In this document: piece after piece, positions 1 through 8,791 of the stretch | How positions within the stretch are numbered: position 1 is the first letter of the stretch | How the letters are laid out: every line of letters starts with the position of its first letter | From: Cupriavidus laharis | GTDB lineage: Bacteria; Pseudomonadota; Gammaproteobacteria; Burkholderiales; Burkholderiaceae | Reading direction: 5' to 3' | Assembly: GCF_914271435.1 (NCBI RefSeq) | Contig: NZ_CAJZAI010000016.1 | Location: forward strand, 1-64,000 | Length of the DNA stretch: 64,000 nt | Notes under the pieces: model-generated | Told to the model about the DNA's origin: nothing | Seen by the model: only the letters and a program-made list of their open reading frames with translations | Database searches by the model: none | Made by a program: the position numbers and the translations under genes

Positions 1-1
1 C

Positions 2-187
2 AGCGCGGTGAGCTATCACATGATGGGCGTGCCGACCGCGATGTTCACGCCGCTGTTCGTGATCGCGCGTACGTCGGGCTGGGCGGCGCACATCATCGAG
101 CAGCGCATCGATAACAAGATCATCCGCCCGAGCGCCAACTACACTGGTCCTGAGAACCTCGAGTTCGTGCCGATCGAGAAGCGTTGA
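2..187 (+). CDS. prpC: 2-methylcitrate synthase, C-terminal end (partial)
   Basis: The window opens inside this gene; 61 codons and the TGA stop are visible. The fragment contains GWAAHIIEQ and ends with IRPSANYTGP followed by EFVPIEKR. These match the C-terminal end of citrate-synthase-family enzymes, where the Arg of the RPSA/Y block helps bind substrate. PrpC condenses propionyl-CoA with oxaloacetate to give 2-methylcitrate, the first step of the methylcitrate cycle. Naming it PrpC rather than plain citrate synthase rests on the acnD-prpF-prpD genes that follow on the same strand. The 5' part lies outside the window. Confidence 0.85.
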   Translation, partial: SAVSYHMMGVPTAMFTPLFVIARTSGWAAHIIEQRIDNKIIRPSANYTGPENLEFVPIEKR

Positions 188-209
188 TCACATCGCGCTG
201 ACTGGGGAA

Positions 210-241
210 CGTGGATCGGGGCGCATGCGCCCTGCTCCACG
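210..241 (+). promoter_or_regulatory. Intercistronic hairpin between prpC and acnD
   Basis: The outer arms CGTGGA (210-215) and TCCACG (236-241) enclose the perfect palindrome GGGCGCATGCGCCC at 219-232. No T-tract follows, so it looks like a processing or mRNA-stability hairpin rather than a terminator. The role is inferred. Confidence 0.4.
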
Positions 242-277
242 CGTCCTTGTGCATTACCCCGTATTCCTCCCCACGCC

Positions 278-2890
278 ATGAACACTGCACACCGCAAACC
301 ACTGCCGGGCACCAAGCTGGATTTCTTTGACGCGCGCGAAGCTGTCGAGGCAATCCAGCCGGGTGCCTATGACAAGCTGCCCTACACGTCGCGCGTGCTG
401 GCCGAGAACCTCGTGCGCCGCTGCGACCCGGCCACGCTGACCGATTCGCTGAAACAGCTCATCGAGCGCAAGCGCGAGCTGGATTTCCCGTGGTTCCCGG
501 CGCGCGTGGTATGCCATGACATCCTGGGCCAGACCGCCCTGGTGGACCTGGCCGGCCTGCGCGACGCCATCGCTGACCAGGGCGGCGACCCCGCCAAGGT
601 GAACCCCGTGGTGCCGGTGCAGCTGATTGTCGACCACTCGCTGGCCGTGGAATGTGGCGGCTTCGACCCTGACGCCTTCGCCAAGAACCGCGCCATCGAG
701 GATCGCCGCAACGAAGACCGCTTCGACTTCATCAACTGGACCAAGAAGGCCTTCCAGAACGTCGACGTGATCCCCCCGGGCAACGGCATCATGCACCAGA
801 TCAACCTGGAGAAGATGTCGCCCGTGATCCACGCTGACAAGGGCGTGGCCTACCCCGACACCTGCGTGGGCACTGACAGCCACACGCCGCACGTCGACGC
901 CCTGGGCGTGATCGCCATCGGCGTGGGCGGCCTGGAAGCCGAGAACGTCATGCTGGGCCGCGCTTCGTGGATGCGCCTGCCCGACATCGTCGGCGTGGAG
1001 CTGACCGGCAAGCGCCAGCCCGGCATCACCGCCACCGATATCGTGCTGGCCCTGACCGAATTCCTGCGCAAGGAAAAGGTCGTCGGCGCCTACCTGGAAT
1101 TCCGCGGCGAAGGCGCCTCGAGCCTGACGCTCGGCGACCGCGCCACGATCTCGAACATGGCGCCCGAATACGGCGCCACGGCCGCGATGTTCTTCATCGA
1201 CGACCAGACGCTGGATTACCTGCGCCTGACCGGCCGCGAGGACGAGCAGGTCAAGCTGGTCGAGACCTATGCCAAGACTGCAGGCCTGTGGGCCGACACG
1301 CTGAAGAACGCCGAGTACGAACGCGTGCTGAAGTTCGACCTGTCGAGTGTCGTGCGCAACATGGCCGGCCCGTCGAACCCGCACAAGCGACTGCCGACCT
1401 CGGCGCTGGCCGAGCGCGGCATCGCCGTGAACCTCGACCAGGCCCAGGCGCAAGAAGCCGAAGGCCTGATGCCTGACGGCGCCGTGATCATCGCGGCTAT
1501 CACCAGCTGCACCAACACCAGCAACCCGCGTAACGTGATTGCCGCAGCCCTGCTGGCGCGCAACGCCAACGCGCGCGGACTGACGCGCAAGCCGTGGGTC
1601 AAGTCGTCGCTGGCACCGGGATCCAAGGCCGTTGAGCTGTACCTCGAAGAATCGAAGCTGCTGCCGGACCTGGAAGCGCTGGGCTTTGGCATCGTCGCCT
1701 TTGCCTGCACGACCTGCAACGGCATGTCGGGCGCGCTGGATCCGAAGATCCAGCAGGAAATCATCGACCGCGACCTGTACGCGACTGCCGTTCTGTCGGG
1801 CAACCGCAACTTCGACGGCCGCATCCACCCGTACGCCAAGCAGGCCTTCCTGGCCTCGCCGCCGCTGGTGGTCGCCTACGCCATCGCCGGCACGATGCGT
1901 TTCGACATCGAACGCGACGTGCTGGGCACGGACAAGGAAGGCAAGCCGGTGTACCTGAAGGACATCTGGCCGACCGACGAAGAGATCGACGCCATCGTCG
2001 CGCAAAGCGTCAAGCCTGAGCAGTTCCGCAAGGTCTATGAGCCGATGTTCGCCGTCACCGCGCAAAGCGGCGAGAAGACCGACCCGCTGTACGACTGGCG
2101 CCCGCAGAGCACCTACATCCGCCGCCCGCCGTACTGGGAAGGCGCGCTGGCTGGCGAGCGCACGCTCAAGGGCCTGCGTCCGCTGGCAGTGCTCGGCGAC
2201 AACATCACCACCGACCACCTGTCGCCGTCGAACGCGATCCTGGCTAACAGCGCCGCAGGCGAGTACCTGGCCAAGATGGGCCTGCCGGAGGAGGACTTCA
2301 ACTCCTACGCGACCCACCGCGGCGACCACCTGACCGCGCAGCGCGCGACGTTTGCCAACCCGACGCTGATCAACGAAATGGCCGTGGTCGACGGCCAGGT
2401 CAAGAAGGGTTCGCTGGCGCGCGTCGAACCGGAAGGCAAGGTCGTGCGCATGTGGGAAGCGATCGAGACCTACATGGACCGCAAGCAGCCGCTGATCATC
2501 GTCGCGGGTGCCGACTACGGTCAGGGCTCGTCGCGCGACTGGGCGGCCAAGGGTGTGCGCCTGGCGGGCGTGGAAGTGATCGTCGCCGAAGGCTTCGAGC
2601 GCATCCACCGCACCAACCTGATCGGCATGGGCGTGCTGCCGCTCGAGTTCAAGCCGGGCGTGAACCGCCTGACGCTGGGCCTGGACGGCACCGAGACCTA
2701 CGATGTGACCGGCGAGCGCCAGCCGCGTGCCAACCTCACGCTCGTGATCCACCGCCGCAATGGCGAGCGCGTGGAAGTGCCGGTGACATGCCGCCTGGAC
2801 AGCGACGAGGAAGTGTCGATCTACGAAGCCGGCGGCGTGCTGCAGCGCTTCGCGCAGGACTTCCTTGAATCCGCAAAAGCGGCTGCTTAA
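278..2890 (+). CDS. acnD: Fe/S-dependent 2-methylisocitrate dehydratase AcnD
   Basis: An 870-residue aconitase-superfamily protein. The three 4Fe-4S ligand cysteines are visible as SCTNTSNPRN (Cys411) and ACTTCNG (Cys477, Cys480). The C-terminal swivel domain carries the GADYGQGSSRDWAAKG and EGFERIHRTNLIGMG blocks. Its length is just below that of AcnA. AcnD dehydrates 2-methylcitrate to a 2-methylaconitate isomer, which PrpF then converts. prpF directly downstream separates it from housekeeping aconitase; this is the acnM/acnD arrangement of Ralstonia eutropha. It is probably co-transcribed with prpC, 90 bp upstream. There is no strong Shine-Dalgarno before the ATG, but the protein alignment supports this start. 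Confidence 0.93.
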   Translation: MNTAHRKPLPGTKLDFFDAREAVEAIQPGAYDKLPYTSRVLAENLVRRCDPATLTDSLKQLIERKRELDFPWFPARVVCHDILGQTALVDLAGLRDAIADQGGDPAKVNPVVPVQLIVDHSLAVECGGFDPDAFAKNRAIEDRRNEDRFDFINWTKKAFQNVDVIPPGNGIMHQINLEKMSPVIHADKGVAYPDTCVGTDSHTPHVDALGVIAIGVGGLEAENVMLGRASWMRLPDIVGVELTGKRQPGITATDIVLALTEFLRKEKVVGAYLEFRGEGASSLTLGDRATISNMAPEYGATAAMFFIDDQTLDYLRLTGREDEQVKLVETYAKTAGLWADTLKNAEYERVLKFDLSSVVRNMAGPSNPHKRLPTSALAERGIAVNLDQAQAQEAEGLMPDGAVIIAAITSCTNTSNPRNVIAAALLARNANARGLTRKPWVKSSLAPGSKAVELYLEESKLLPDLEALGFGIVAFACTTCNGMSGALDPKIQQEIIDRDLYATAVLSGNRNFDGRIHPYAKQAFLASPPLVVAYAIAGTMRFDIERDVLGTDKEGKPVYLKDIWPTDEEIDAIVAQSVKPEQFRKVYEPMFAVTAQSGEKTDPLYDWRPQSTYIRRPPYWEGALAGERTLKGLRPLAVLGDNITTDHLSPSNAILANSAAGEYLAKMGLPEEDFNSYATHRGDHLTAQRATFANPTLINEMAVVDGQVKKGSLARVEPEGKVVRMWEAIETYMDRKQPLIIVAGADYGQGSSRDWAAKGVRLAGVEVIVAEGFERIHRTNLIGMGVLPLEFKPGVNRLTLGLDGTETYDVTGERQPRANLTLVIHRRNGERVEVPVTCRLDSDEEVSIYEAGGVLQRFAQDFLESAKAAA

Positions 2891-2959
2891 GGTAGCGAAA
2901 TAAGCGGGCGGTGCGGCAACGTACCGCCCGCTGCAGTTTTGACCAGGACAAAGATTTCC

Positions 2960-4153
2960 ATGGCCCACGTACCCCAGATCAAGATTCCCGCCACCTACAT
3001 TCGTGGTGGCACCAGCAAGGGCGTGTTCTTCCGCCTGCAGGACCTGCCCGAAGCCGCCCGGGTCCCCGGCAAGGCGCGCGATGCGTTGCTGATGCGCGTG
3101 ATCGGCAGCCCCGACCCGTATGGCAAGCAGATCGACGGCATGGGCGCCGCCACATCGAGCACCAGCAAAACGGTGATCCTCTCGAAGAGTAGCCGCCCGG
3201 ACCACGACGTCGACTACCTGTTCGGCCAGGTCTCGATCGACCAGCCTTTCGTCGACTGGAGCGGCAACTGCGGCAACCTGTCCGCCGCGGTCGGCCCGTT
3301 CGCGATCAGCGGCGGCCTCGTCGATGCATCGCGCGTCCCTCAGAATGGCACGGCTGTCGTGCGTATCTGGCAGGCGAATATCGGCAAGACCATCATCGCG
3401 CACGTGCCCATCACCAACGGCGAAGTGCAGGAGACCGGTGACTTCGAACTGGATGGCGTGACCTTCCCTGCCGCCGAAGTCCAGCTCGAATTCATGGACC
3501 CCGCTGCCGAAGAAGAAGGCGACGGCGGCGGCGCGATGTTCCCGACCGGCAACCTGGTCGACGACCTCGAAGTGCCGGGCGTCGGCACCTTCAAGGCGAC
3601 CATGATCAATGCCGGCATCCCGACGATCTTCGTCAATGCGGAAGCCATCGGCTACACCGGCACCGAACTGCAGGAAGCCATCAACGGCGACCCCAAGGCA
3701 CTGGCGATGTTCGAGACCATCCGTGCCTACGGTGCCGTGCGCATGGGCCTGATCAAGAACGTCGATGAAGCCGCCAAGCGCCAGCACACGCCCAAGGTCG
3801 CCTTTGTCGCAAAGCCGAAGGACTATGTCGCCTCCAGTGGCAAGCCGGTTGGTGCCGGTGATGTGGACCTGCTGGTGCGCGCGCTGTCGATGGGCAAGCT
3901 GCACCATGCCATGATGGGTACGGCGGCCGTGGCCATCGGCACCGCCGCGGCTATTCCGGGCACGCTCGTCAACCTGGCGGCGGGTGGCGGCGAACGCAAT
4001 GCGGTCCGCTTCGGCCACCCGTCCGGCACGCTGCGCGTGGGTGCCGAAGCCAGCCAGGTCAATGGCGACTGGACGGTCACCAAGGCCATCATGAGCCGCA
4101 GCGCCCGCGTGCTGATGGAAGGCTGGGTGCGCGTGCCGGGCGACGCGTTCTGA
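2960..4153 (+). CDS. prpF: 2-methylaconitate cis-trans isomerase PrpF
   Basis: A 397-residue PrpF-family protein with a diaminopimelate-epimerase-like fold. Family signatures visible are the N-terminal YIRGGTSKGVFF, GMGAATSSTSK with Lys70, and WSGNCGNLSAAVG with Cys104. The last two fall where the functional lysine and cysteine of characterised PrpF lie. It isomerises the 2-methylaconitate made by AcnD so that a housekeeping aconitase can rehydrate it to 2-methylisocitrate. I chose the ATG at 2960 (MAHVPQIKIP) over an upstream in-frame TTG at 2939, because it gives the usual family length and an AGGAC-like sequence lies upstream. It sits 69 bp after acnD in the same operon. Confidence 0.92.
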   Translation: MAHVPQIKIPATYIRGGTSKGVFFRLQDLPEAARVPGKARDALLMRVIGSPDPYGKQIDGMGAATSSTSKTVILSKSSRPDHDVDYLFGQVSIDQPFVDWSGNCGNLSAAVGPFAISGGLVDASRVPQNGTAVVRIWQANIGKTIIAHVPITNGEVQETGDFELDGVTFPAAEVQLEFMDPAAEEEGDGGGAMFPTGNLVDDLEVPGVGTFKATMINAGIPTIFVNAEAIGYTGTELQEAINGDPKALAMFETIRAYGAVRMGLIKNVDEAAKRQHTPKVAFVAKPKDYVASSGKPVGAGDVDLLVRALSMGKLHHAMMGTAAVAIGTAAAIPGTLVNLAAGGGERNAVRFGHPSGTLRVGAEASQVNGDWTVTKAIMSRSARVLMEGWVRVPGDAF

Positions 4154-4200
4154 TCCGACGCGGCCTGACCGGCCGCTCCTGACCTTTGCCGGAGGCCGAC

Positions 4201-5643
4201 ATGCAGTCCACCGGACGTCCCGACCCGGACCAGGTCCTGGTCGACATTGCCGACTATGTGACGCGGTACAAGGTCAGGAGCGGCGTAGCCTATGACACCG
4301 CCCGGCTGTGCCTGATAGACACGCTGGGCTGCGGGCTGGAAGCCCTTTCCTACCCCGCCTGCACCAAGCTGCTCGGCCCTGTCGTGCCTGGCACCATCGT
4401 CCCGAACGGGGCCAGGGTGCCAGGCACCCAGTTCCAGCTCGACCCCGTCCAGGCTGCCTTCAACATCGGCGCGATGATCCGGTGGCTGGACTTCAACGAC
4501 ACCTGGCTGGCCGCGGAATGGGGACACCCTTCCGACAACCTCGGCGGCATCCTCGCCACCGCCGACTGGCTCTCCCGCACGAATCTCGCTGCCGGCCGCA
4601 AGCCGCTGATCATGAAGGACGTGCTCACGGCCATGATCAAGGCCCATGAGATCCAGGGTTGCATGGCGCTCGAGAACGCGTTCAACAAGGTCGGGCTGGA
4701 CCACGTGGTGCTGGTCAAGGTCGCATCCACGGCCGTGGTCGCGCAGATGCTCGGCCTGTCGTATGACGAGATCATCAACGCGCTGTCGCTGGCGTGGGTC
4801 GACGGACAAAGCCTGCGCACGTACCGCCATGCGCCCAATACCGGCAGCCGCAAGAGCTGGGCCGCCGGCGACGCCACAAGCCGTGCCGTACGGCTGGCGC
4901 TGATGGCCCGCACTGGAGAGATGGGCTACCCCTCGGCGCTGACCGCGAAGACCTGGGGCTTCTACGATGTGCTGTTCAAGGGGCAGCCGTTCCGTTTCCA
5001 GCGGCCCTACGGGTCGTACGTGATGGAGAACGTGCTGTTCAAGATTGCCTATCCGGCGGAATTCCACGCGCAGACGGCAGTGGAAGCGGCCATGTCACTG
5101 CACGGCCAGCTCGCCGCGCTTGGCATGTCGGCAGCCCGGATCCGGGCCGTGACCATCCGCACGCACGAGGCCTGCCTGCGCATCATCGACAAGCAGGGGC
5201 CGCTCGCCAATCCGGCCGACCGCGACCACTGCATCCAGTACATGGTGGCCGTGCCGCTGCTGTTCGGCCGTCTCACGGCCGAGGATTACGAGGACAACGT
5301 GGCTGCCGATCCACGCATCGACCCGCTGCGCGCCCGCATCCGCTGTGTGGAGGACTCCACCCTCACCGCGGACTATCACGACCCCGACAAGCGCGCGATC
5401 GCCAATGGGCTGACGGTGGAACTGGACGACGGCACGGTGCTGCCTGAAGTCCTGGTCGAGTACCCGCTTGGCCATCGGCGCCGCCGCGCCGATGGTACCC
5501 CCCTGTTAGTCGAAAAATTCCGCACCAACCTGGCACGCCGCTTTCCGCCGCGGCAACAGGACGCCATCCTTGCCGTGTCGCTGGACCAGGCACAACTGGA
5601 GCGAATGCCCGTCCATGAATATGTCGACTTGTATGTGATTTGA
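4201..5643 (+). CDS. prpD: 2-methylcitrate dehydratase PrpD (MmgE/PrpD family)
   Basis: A 480-residue protein, close to the usual 483 of PrpD. Family blocks visible are DTLGCGLEAL near residue 40, FNDTWLAAEWGHPSDNLGGI near residue 100, SLAWVDGQSLRTYRHAPNTG near residue 200 and KIAYPAEFHAQTAVEAA near residue 285. PrpD is the iron-sulfur-independent 2-methylcitrate dehydratase. The start is the ATG at 4201, preceded by CGGAGG; an in-frame TTG at 4186 is less likely. It follows prpF by 47 bp and is probably the last gene of the operon. Having both AcnD/PrpF and PrpD gives two alternative dehydration routes in one cluster. Confidence 0.9.
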   Translation: MQSTGRPDPDQVLVDIADYVTRYKVRSGVAYDTARLCLIDTLGCGLEALSYPACTKLLGPVVPGTIVPNGARVPGTQFQLDPVQAAFNIGAMIRWLDFNDTWLAAEWGHPSDNLGGILATADWLSRTNLAAGRKPLIMKDVLTAMIKAHEIQGCMALENAFNKVGLDHVVLVKVASTAVVAQMLGLSYDEIINALSLAWVDGQSLRTYRHAPNTGSRKSWAAGDATSRAVRLALMARTGEMGYPSALTAKTWGFYDVLFKGQPFRFQRPYGSYVMENVLFKIAYPAEFHAQTAVEAAMSLHGQLAALGMSAARIRAVTIRTHEACLRIIDKQGPLANPADRDHCIQYMVAVPLLFGRLTAEDYEDNVAADPRIDPLRARIRCVEDSTLTADYHDPDKRAIANGLTVELDDGTVLPEVLVEYPLGHRRRRADGTPLLVEKFRTNLARRFPPRQQDAILAVSLDQAQLERMPVHEYVDLYVI

Positions 5644-5655
5644 GTTATCAACTCA

Positions 5656-5686
5656 CCAGGGTCATGCCGAATCGGCATAACCCTGG
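5656..5686 (+). terminator. Palindrome after prpD, possible end of the prp operon
   Basis: A 31-nt imperfect palindrome lies 13 bp after the prpD stop: CCAGGGT-C-ATGCC, a five-base loop, GGCAT-A-ACCCTGG, with one C/A mismatch. The flank is C-rich with no T-run, so it may be a weak or Rho-assisted terminator, or an operator. Confidence 0.45.
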
Positions 5687-5844
5687 CATTCCCCCTCCCG
5701 CGGCCATTTCTCCTACCTTATAGTTTCAGCCGCTGTCGGCAGCGGCCCTGAAACCCAGGCCGTGCCCGGCAGCCACTGACCGAACATGGACGGCGGCGTC
5801 CTGCCCAAAAGGCGCGCCATGCCCTTCCGACACCGAGGAGAATC

Positions 5845-6969
5845 ATGAAACGTCTTGCCCGAACCACGACGCTGGCCGCCGCCCTGCTCGCCGCCAGCCT
5901 GCTCACCGGCACCGCCCACGCACAGCTTGCCCCGGCCAGCCAGCCATCGGGTACGCCTGCCGCGGCCCAGGCAGAAGCCCGCAAGGCCAATATCGTCATT
6001 ATCGGCACGGGTGGCACCATTGCAGGCGCCGGCGCGTCGGCCATCAACACGGCGGCCTACCAGTCGGCGGTGGTGCCCGTCGACAAGATCATTGCTTCGG
6101 TCCCGGAGATCTCGAAGGTGGCCAACGTCAAGGGCGAACAGATCTTCCAGATCGGTTCGGAGAGCTTCAACAACGAGCGGCTGCTCAAGCTGGCCAAGCG
6201 CGTCTCTGAACTGCTCAAGCAGCCCGACGTGGACGGCATCGTCATTACCCACGGCACGGACACCATCGAGGAGACCTCCTACTTCCTGAACCTTACGCTC
6301 AAGAGCGATAAGCCCGTTGTGGTGGTTGGCTCGATGCGCCCCGGCACCGCACTCGGCGCGGACGGCGCGCTGAACCTGTATGACGCCGTGCTGGTGGCTT
6401 CGAACCCGGCCTCCAAGGGCAAGGGCACGCTGGTGGTACTGAACGATGAAATCCACACCGGCCGCGACGTGACCAAGAGCAACACGTTCAAGACTGAGAC
6501 GTTCCGTTCGCCGTTCGGTCCGCTCGGCTATGTGGTCGAAGGCCGTACGCTGTTCTTCCGCCTGCCGGCACGCCCGCACACGGTGCAAACGGAGTTCGAC
6601 ATCGACAAGATCGACAAGCTGCCTGAAGTCGCCGTGGTCTACGCCTACGGCAACGTGAACCCGGCCAGCATCGATGCCGCCGTGAAGAATGGCGCCAAGG
6701 CCATCGTCTACGCCGCCACCGGCAACGGCAGCGTCGGCGACTACATGGTCGAGCCGCTGAAGGCCGCGCGCGCCAAGGGCGTGCAGATCGTGCGCGCCTC
6801 GCGCACCGGCAGCGGCGTGGTGATCCGCAACGCCGAGCAGCCGGACGACAAGTACGACTGGATCGTCACCGACGACCAGTTGCCGCAGAAAGCGCGCATC
6901 CTGATGGCCCTGGCGCTGACCAAAACCAACGACAGCAAGCAGCTGCAGCAGATCATGTGGAAGTATTGA
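5845..6969 (+). CDS. ansB: Type II L-asparaginase (periplasmic)
   Basis: A 374-residue precursor. Residues 1-26 form a Sec signal peptide (MKRLAR, a hydrophobic stretch, cleavage after AHA). The two asparaginase signatures are present: GTGGTIAG, with nucleophile Thr58, and THGTDTIEET, carrying the second Thr-Asp pair. A tyrosine in the AAYQSAVV block corresponds to the flexible active-site loop. The enzyme hydrolyses asparagine, and possibly glutamine, to the acid plus ammonia in the periplasm. A clear GAGGAG precedes the ATG at 5845. It appears to be a single-gene unit with a hairpin terminator downstream. Asparaginase versus glutaminase-asparaginase preference cannot be settled from sequence. 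Confidence 0.93.
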   Translation: MKRLARTTTLAAALLAASLLTGTAHAQLAPASQPSGTPAAAQAEARKANIVIIGTGGTIAGAGASAINTAAYQSAVVPVDKIIASVPEISKVANVKGEQIFQIGSESFNNERLLKLAKRVSELLKQPDVDGIVITHGTDTIEETSYFLNLTLKSDKPVVVVGSMRPGTALGADGALNLYDAVLVASNPASKGKGTLVVLNDEIHTGRDVTKSNTFKTETFRSPFGPLGYVVEGRTLFFRLPARPHTVQTEFDIDKIDKLPEVAVVYAYGNVNPASIDAAVKNGAKAIVYAATGNGSVGDYMVEPLKAARAKGVQIVRASRTGSGVVIRNAEQPDDKYDWIVTDDQLPQKARILMALALTKTNDSKQLQQIMWKY

Positions 6970-7039
6970 GCTCGCGTGGATACGCCAGTCCTTGTCGTCT
7001 TGGGTTGCTGCCGGCCTTCCCGGGCTGGCAGCCAGATGG

Positions 7040-7066
7040 GCGCGCCGAATTTCCGGCGCGCGTTTT
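7040..7066 (+). terminator. Intrinsic terminator after asparaginase
   Basis: The stem GCGCGCCG (7040-7047) / CGGCGCGC (7054-7061) encloses a six-base loop and is followed by GTTTT. It lies about 70 bp past the asparaginase stop. Confidence 0.65.
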
Positions 7067-7143
7067 GGTCTGGGCTTTTATCTGTCGGTTAATTGCGTTA
7101 ATGCAATGAACAGGCGTGGCTTGGCGCCCCGCGCATTGCAGCA

Positions 7144-7608
7144 TCACCCGAACAGCGTGCTGCTCATCAGCGCCTTCGCCACCAGGGTGCCGCCATCCGA
7201 ATCCTCGGCATACACCTCGACATCGCTGATCACCTGCCGGCGGCCGCGCCGCACCACGCTCGCGACGGCACGAAGGCTGGTACCGTTTGCCGGCGCCAGG
7301 TACTGGATACTCAGGGACCCGGTCGCCCCGCCCTTCACCTGCCCGGGGTCGGCGCCAGAGGCTGCGGCAGCGGCACCCGCAATGTCGATCAGCGTTGCGA
7401 TCACCCCGCCATGGACCGTATTGCCGAGGGTGACGTTTCCGGCGCTGTACGGCAACACCAGTTCGACATGTTCCGGCATCAGCACCTCGAGCTGCACGCC
7501 CAGCGTACGCGCGACGGGAGAGCCCATCAGGACCTCCTCCACCATCTGCCGCATGCGCGGATGCGTCACGGCGGGAACAGGAACGGCTTGGGCGACGGCT
7601 TCACGCAT
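7144..7608 (-). CDS. PaaI-like hotdog-fold thioesterase
   Basis: A 154-residue protein of the PaaI/YbgC-like acyl-CoA thioesterase superfamily. The hallmark NTVHGGVIATLID, with the HGG turn that starts the central hot-dog helix, is near residue 65. Strand-like blocks SLSIQYLAPA and VRRGRRQVISDVEVYAED follow, as in PaaI-type enzymes. Such proteins hydrolyse aryl- or acyl-CoA thioesters; the substrate cannot be inferred here. It is a stand-alone minus-strand gene whose 3' end faces the asparaginase gene. Confidence 0.8.
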   Translation of the reverse strand: MREAVAQAVPVPAVTHPRMRQMVEEVLMGSPVARTLGVQLEVLMPEHVELVLPYSAGNVTLGNTVHGGVIATLIDIAGAAAAASGADPGQVKGGATGSLSIQYLAPANGTSLRAVASVVRRGRRQVISDVEVYAEDSDGGTLVAKALMSSTLFG

Positions 7609-7769
7609 CTCTGGCTCCTTCGGATCGATGGTTGACGGAATGCAGCGTACTGGGCATGGCGCAGCCGCTCAACGACCTTTGAGGTAATCGGGACGATTCC
7701 ATGCCGGGCTGGCGGCAAGGGCCACAAGCCTGGCCGCCGGTGAAACCCGGGACGTCCGGGCGGCCCGTT

Positions 7770-7775
7770 TATAAT
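7770..7775 (+). promoter_or_regulatory. Consensus -10 box for the DUF1289 gene
   Basis: A perfect TATAAT lies 29 bp upstream of the ATG at 7805. No good -35 is seen at 16-18 bp, so strength is uncertain. Confidence 0.4.
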
Positions 7776-7804
7776 GCCGGACTGCCTGTCCCTTTCACTT
7801 CTGC

Positions 7805-8047
7805 ATGTCGTCCTCCCCCTCCGATTCCGCCCTGCCCGCCGTCCAGTCCGACGCCACGGGACTGGCTGACCGCCCTGACAGCCCCTGCATCGGCATCTGC
7901 TCGACGCTGTTCGACGAAATCTGCCAGGGCTGCGGACGCACGGCGGCCGAAGTCAGCAACTGGGTGTTCCTTAGTGATGAGGAAAAGCAGGCGGTCTGGG
8001 AACGCATCATCTGCGAGGGCACGGCCCGGCGCTTCCGCCAGGGCTGA
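7805..8047 (+). CDS. DUF1289 family small cysteine protein
   Basis: An 80-residue protein. After a Ser/Pro/Ala-rich N-terminus it has the DUF1289 core SPCIGICSTLFDEICQGCGR, in which four cysteines (CxxxC then CxxC) could bind a metal. The block ending EVSNWVFLSDEEKQAVWERI follows. The function of this family is not established. The MOSC gene converges on it, with 15 bp between the two stop codons. The compact cysteine knot argues for a genuine gene. Confidence 0.82.
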   Translation: MSSSPSDSALPAVQSDATGLADRPDSPCIGICSTLFDEICQGCGRTAAEVSNWVFLSDEEKQAVWERIICEGTARRFRQG

Positions 8048-8062
8048 GCACGGCCAGCCGCT

Positions 8063-8791
8063 TCAGCCGCCGGCCAGGCGTTTTTCCATGTCTTCCACTT
8101 CATGCCTCGCGACGCGCTGGCGGGCCAGCTTGCGCCAGCTCTCGGCCAACGGCGGCAATTCGGCCATCCCGGCCAATGCGGCGTAGTCCAGGCGATCCAC
8201 ATAGAGCACCCGCAGCAAGCGCGAGAGGCTCCAGTCCGGATACGGACGGCTGACCAGCGTCAGCGCATCGCCCACGCGCAGTTCTCCCTCCTCCAGCACG
8301 CGGTAGTACCAGCCCGTGCGCAGGCTCTGCTGCACCGCGCGCGACATTCCCGCATGGCCGAAGCGATGATTGAGCTTCCAGCACGGTTGGCGTGCCTGTG
8401 ACACTTCGACCAGGGCGGTGCCAAGGCGGAAGCGGTCGCCAATGCAGACGTCCGCTTCGGTCAGACCGGTTGTGCTCAGGTTCTCGCCAAAGGCCCCCGG
8501 CGCGGAAAGGACCGTGCCCGCCTGTGTCGAGATTTCCTCAAGCTCGGCCCGCCAGGCCGGGTAATGGTCATACGCATAGTGATGCAGCGCCTTCTCCGGG
8601 CCGCCATGGTGCTTCGGGTCGCCCTGGCCATCGCCGGACAGCCCGAGCGCGGCCACCGGCACGGGACCAGCAAGCGGCAGCTTGCCGATGCCGCTCGGCA
8701 CGCCCTTCGGGCCGAACGGGCGAACCTGGCCGATCAAGACTGTATCGACCGTGACTGCAGGCGGCAACGCTGCCAGGGCTGTCCGGTTCAC
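8063..8791 (-). CDS. MOSC domain protein, YiiM-like
   Basis: A 242-residue protein resembling E. coli YiiM along its length. Visible blocks are LSGDGQGDPKHHGGPEKALHHY near residue 55, FGENLSTTGLTEADVCIGD near residue 105 and EVSQARQPCWKLNHRFG near residue 130. The conserved MOSC cysteine lies in QPCWKL. The C-terminal part matches the YiiM 3-alpha domain. YiiM and YcbX are molybdenum-cofactor-dependent reductases that detoxify N-hydroxylated bases such as 6-N-hydroxylaminopurine; that role is inferred here. Its ATG overlaps the stop of the upstream amidotransferase gene by 4 bp, so translation is probably coupled. Confidence 0.85.
   Translation of the reverse strand: MNRTALAALPPAVTVDTVLIGQVRPFGPKGVPSGIGKLPLAGPVPVAALGLSGDGQGDPKHHGGPEKALHHYAYDHYPAWRAELEEISTQAGTVLSAPGAFGENLSTTGLTEADVCIGDRFRLGTALVEVSQARQPCWKLNHRFGHAGMSRAVQQSLRTGWYYRVLEEGELRVGDALTLVSRPYPDWSLSRLLRVLYVDRLDYAALAGMAELPPLAESWRKLARQRVARHEVEDMEKRLAGG

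Noticed and set aside
254..4018. 1254-residue open frame on the minus strand across acnD and prpF
   Set aside because: It is a high-GC antisense shadow: rich in Arg/His/Ala/Val, with no recognisable domain, over two well-supported genes on the other strand.
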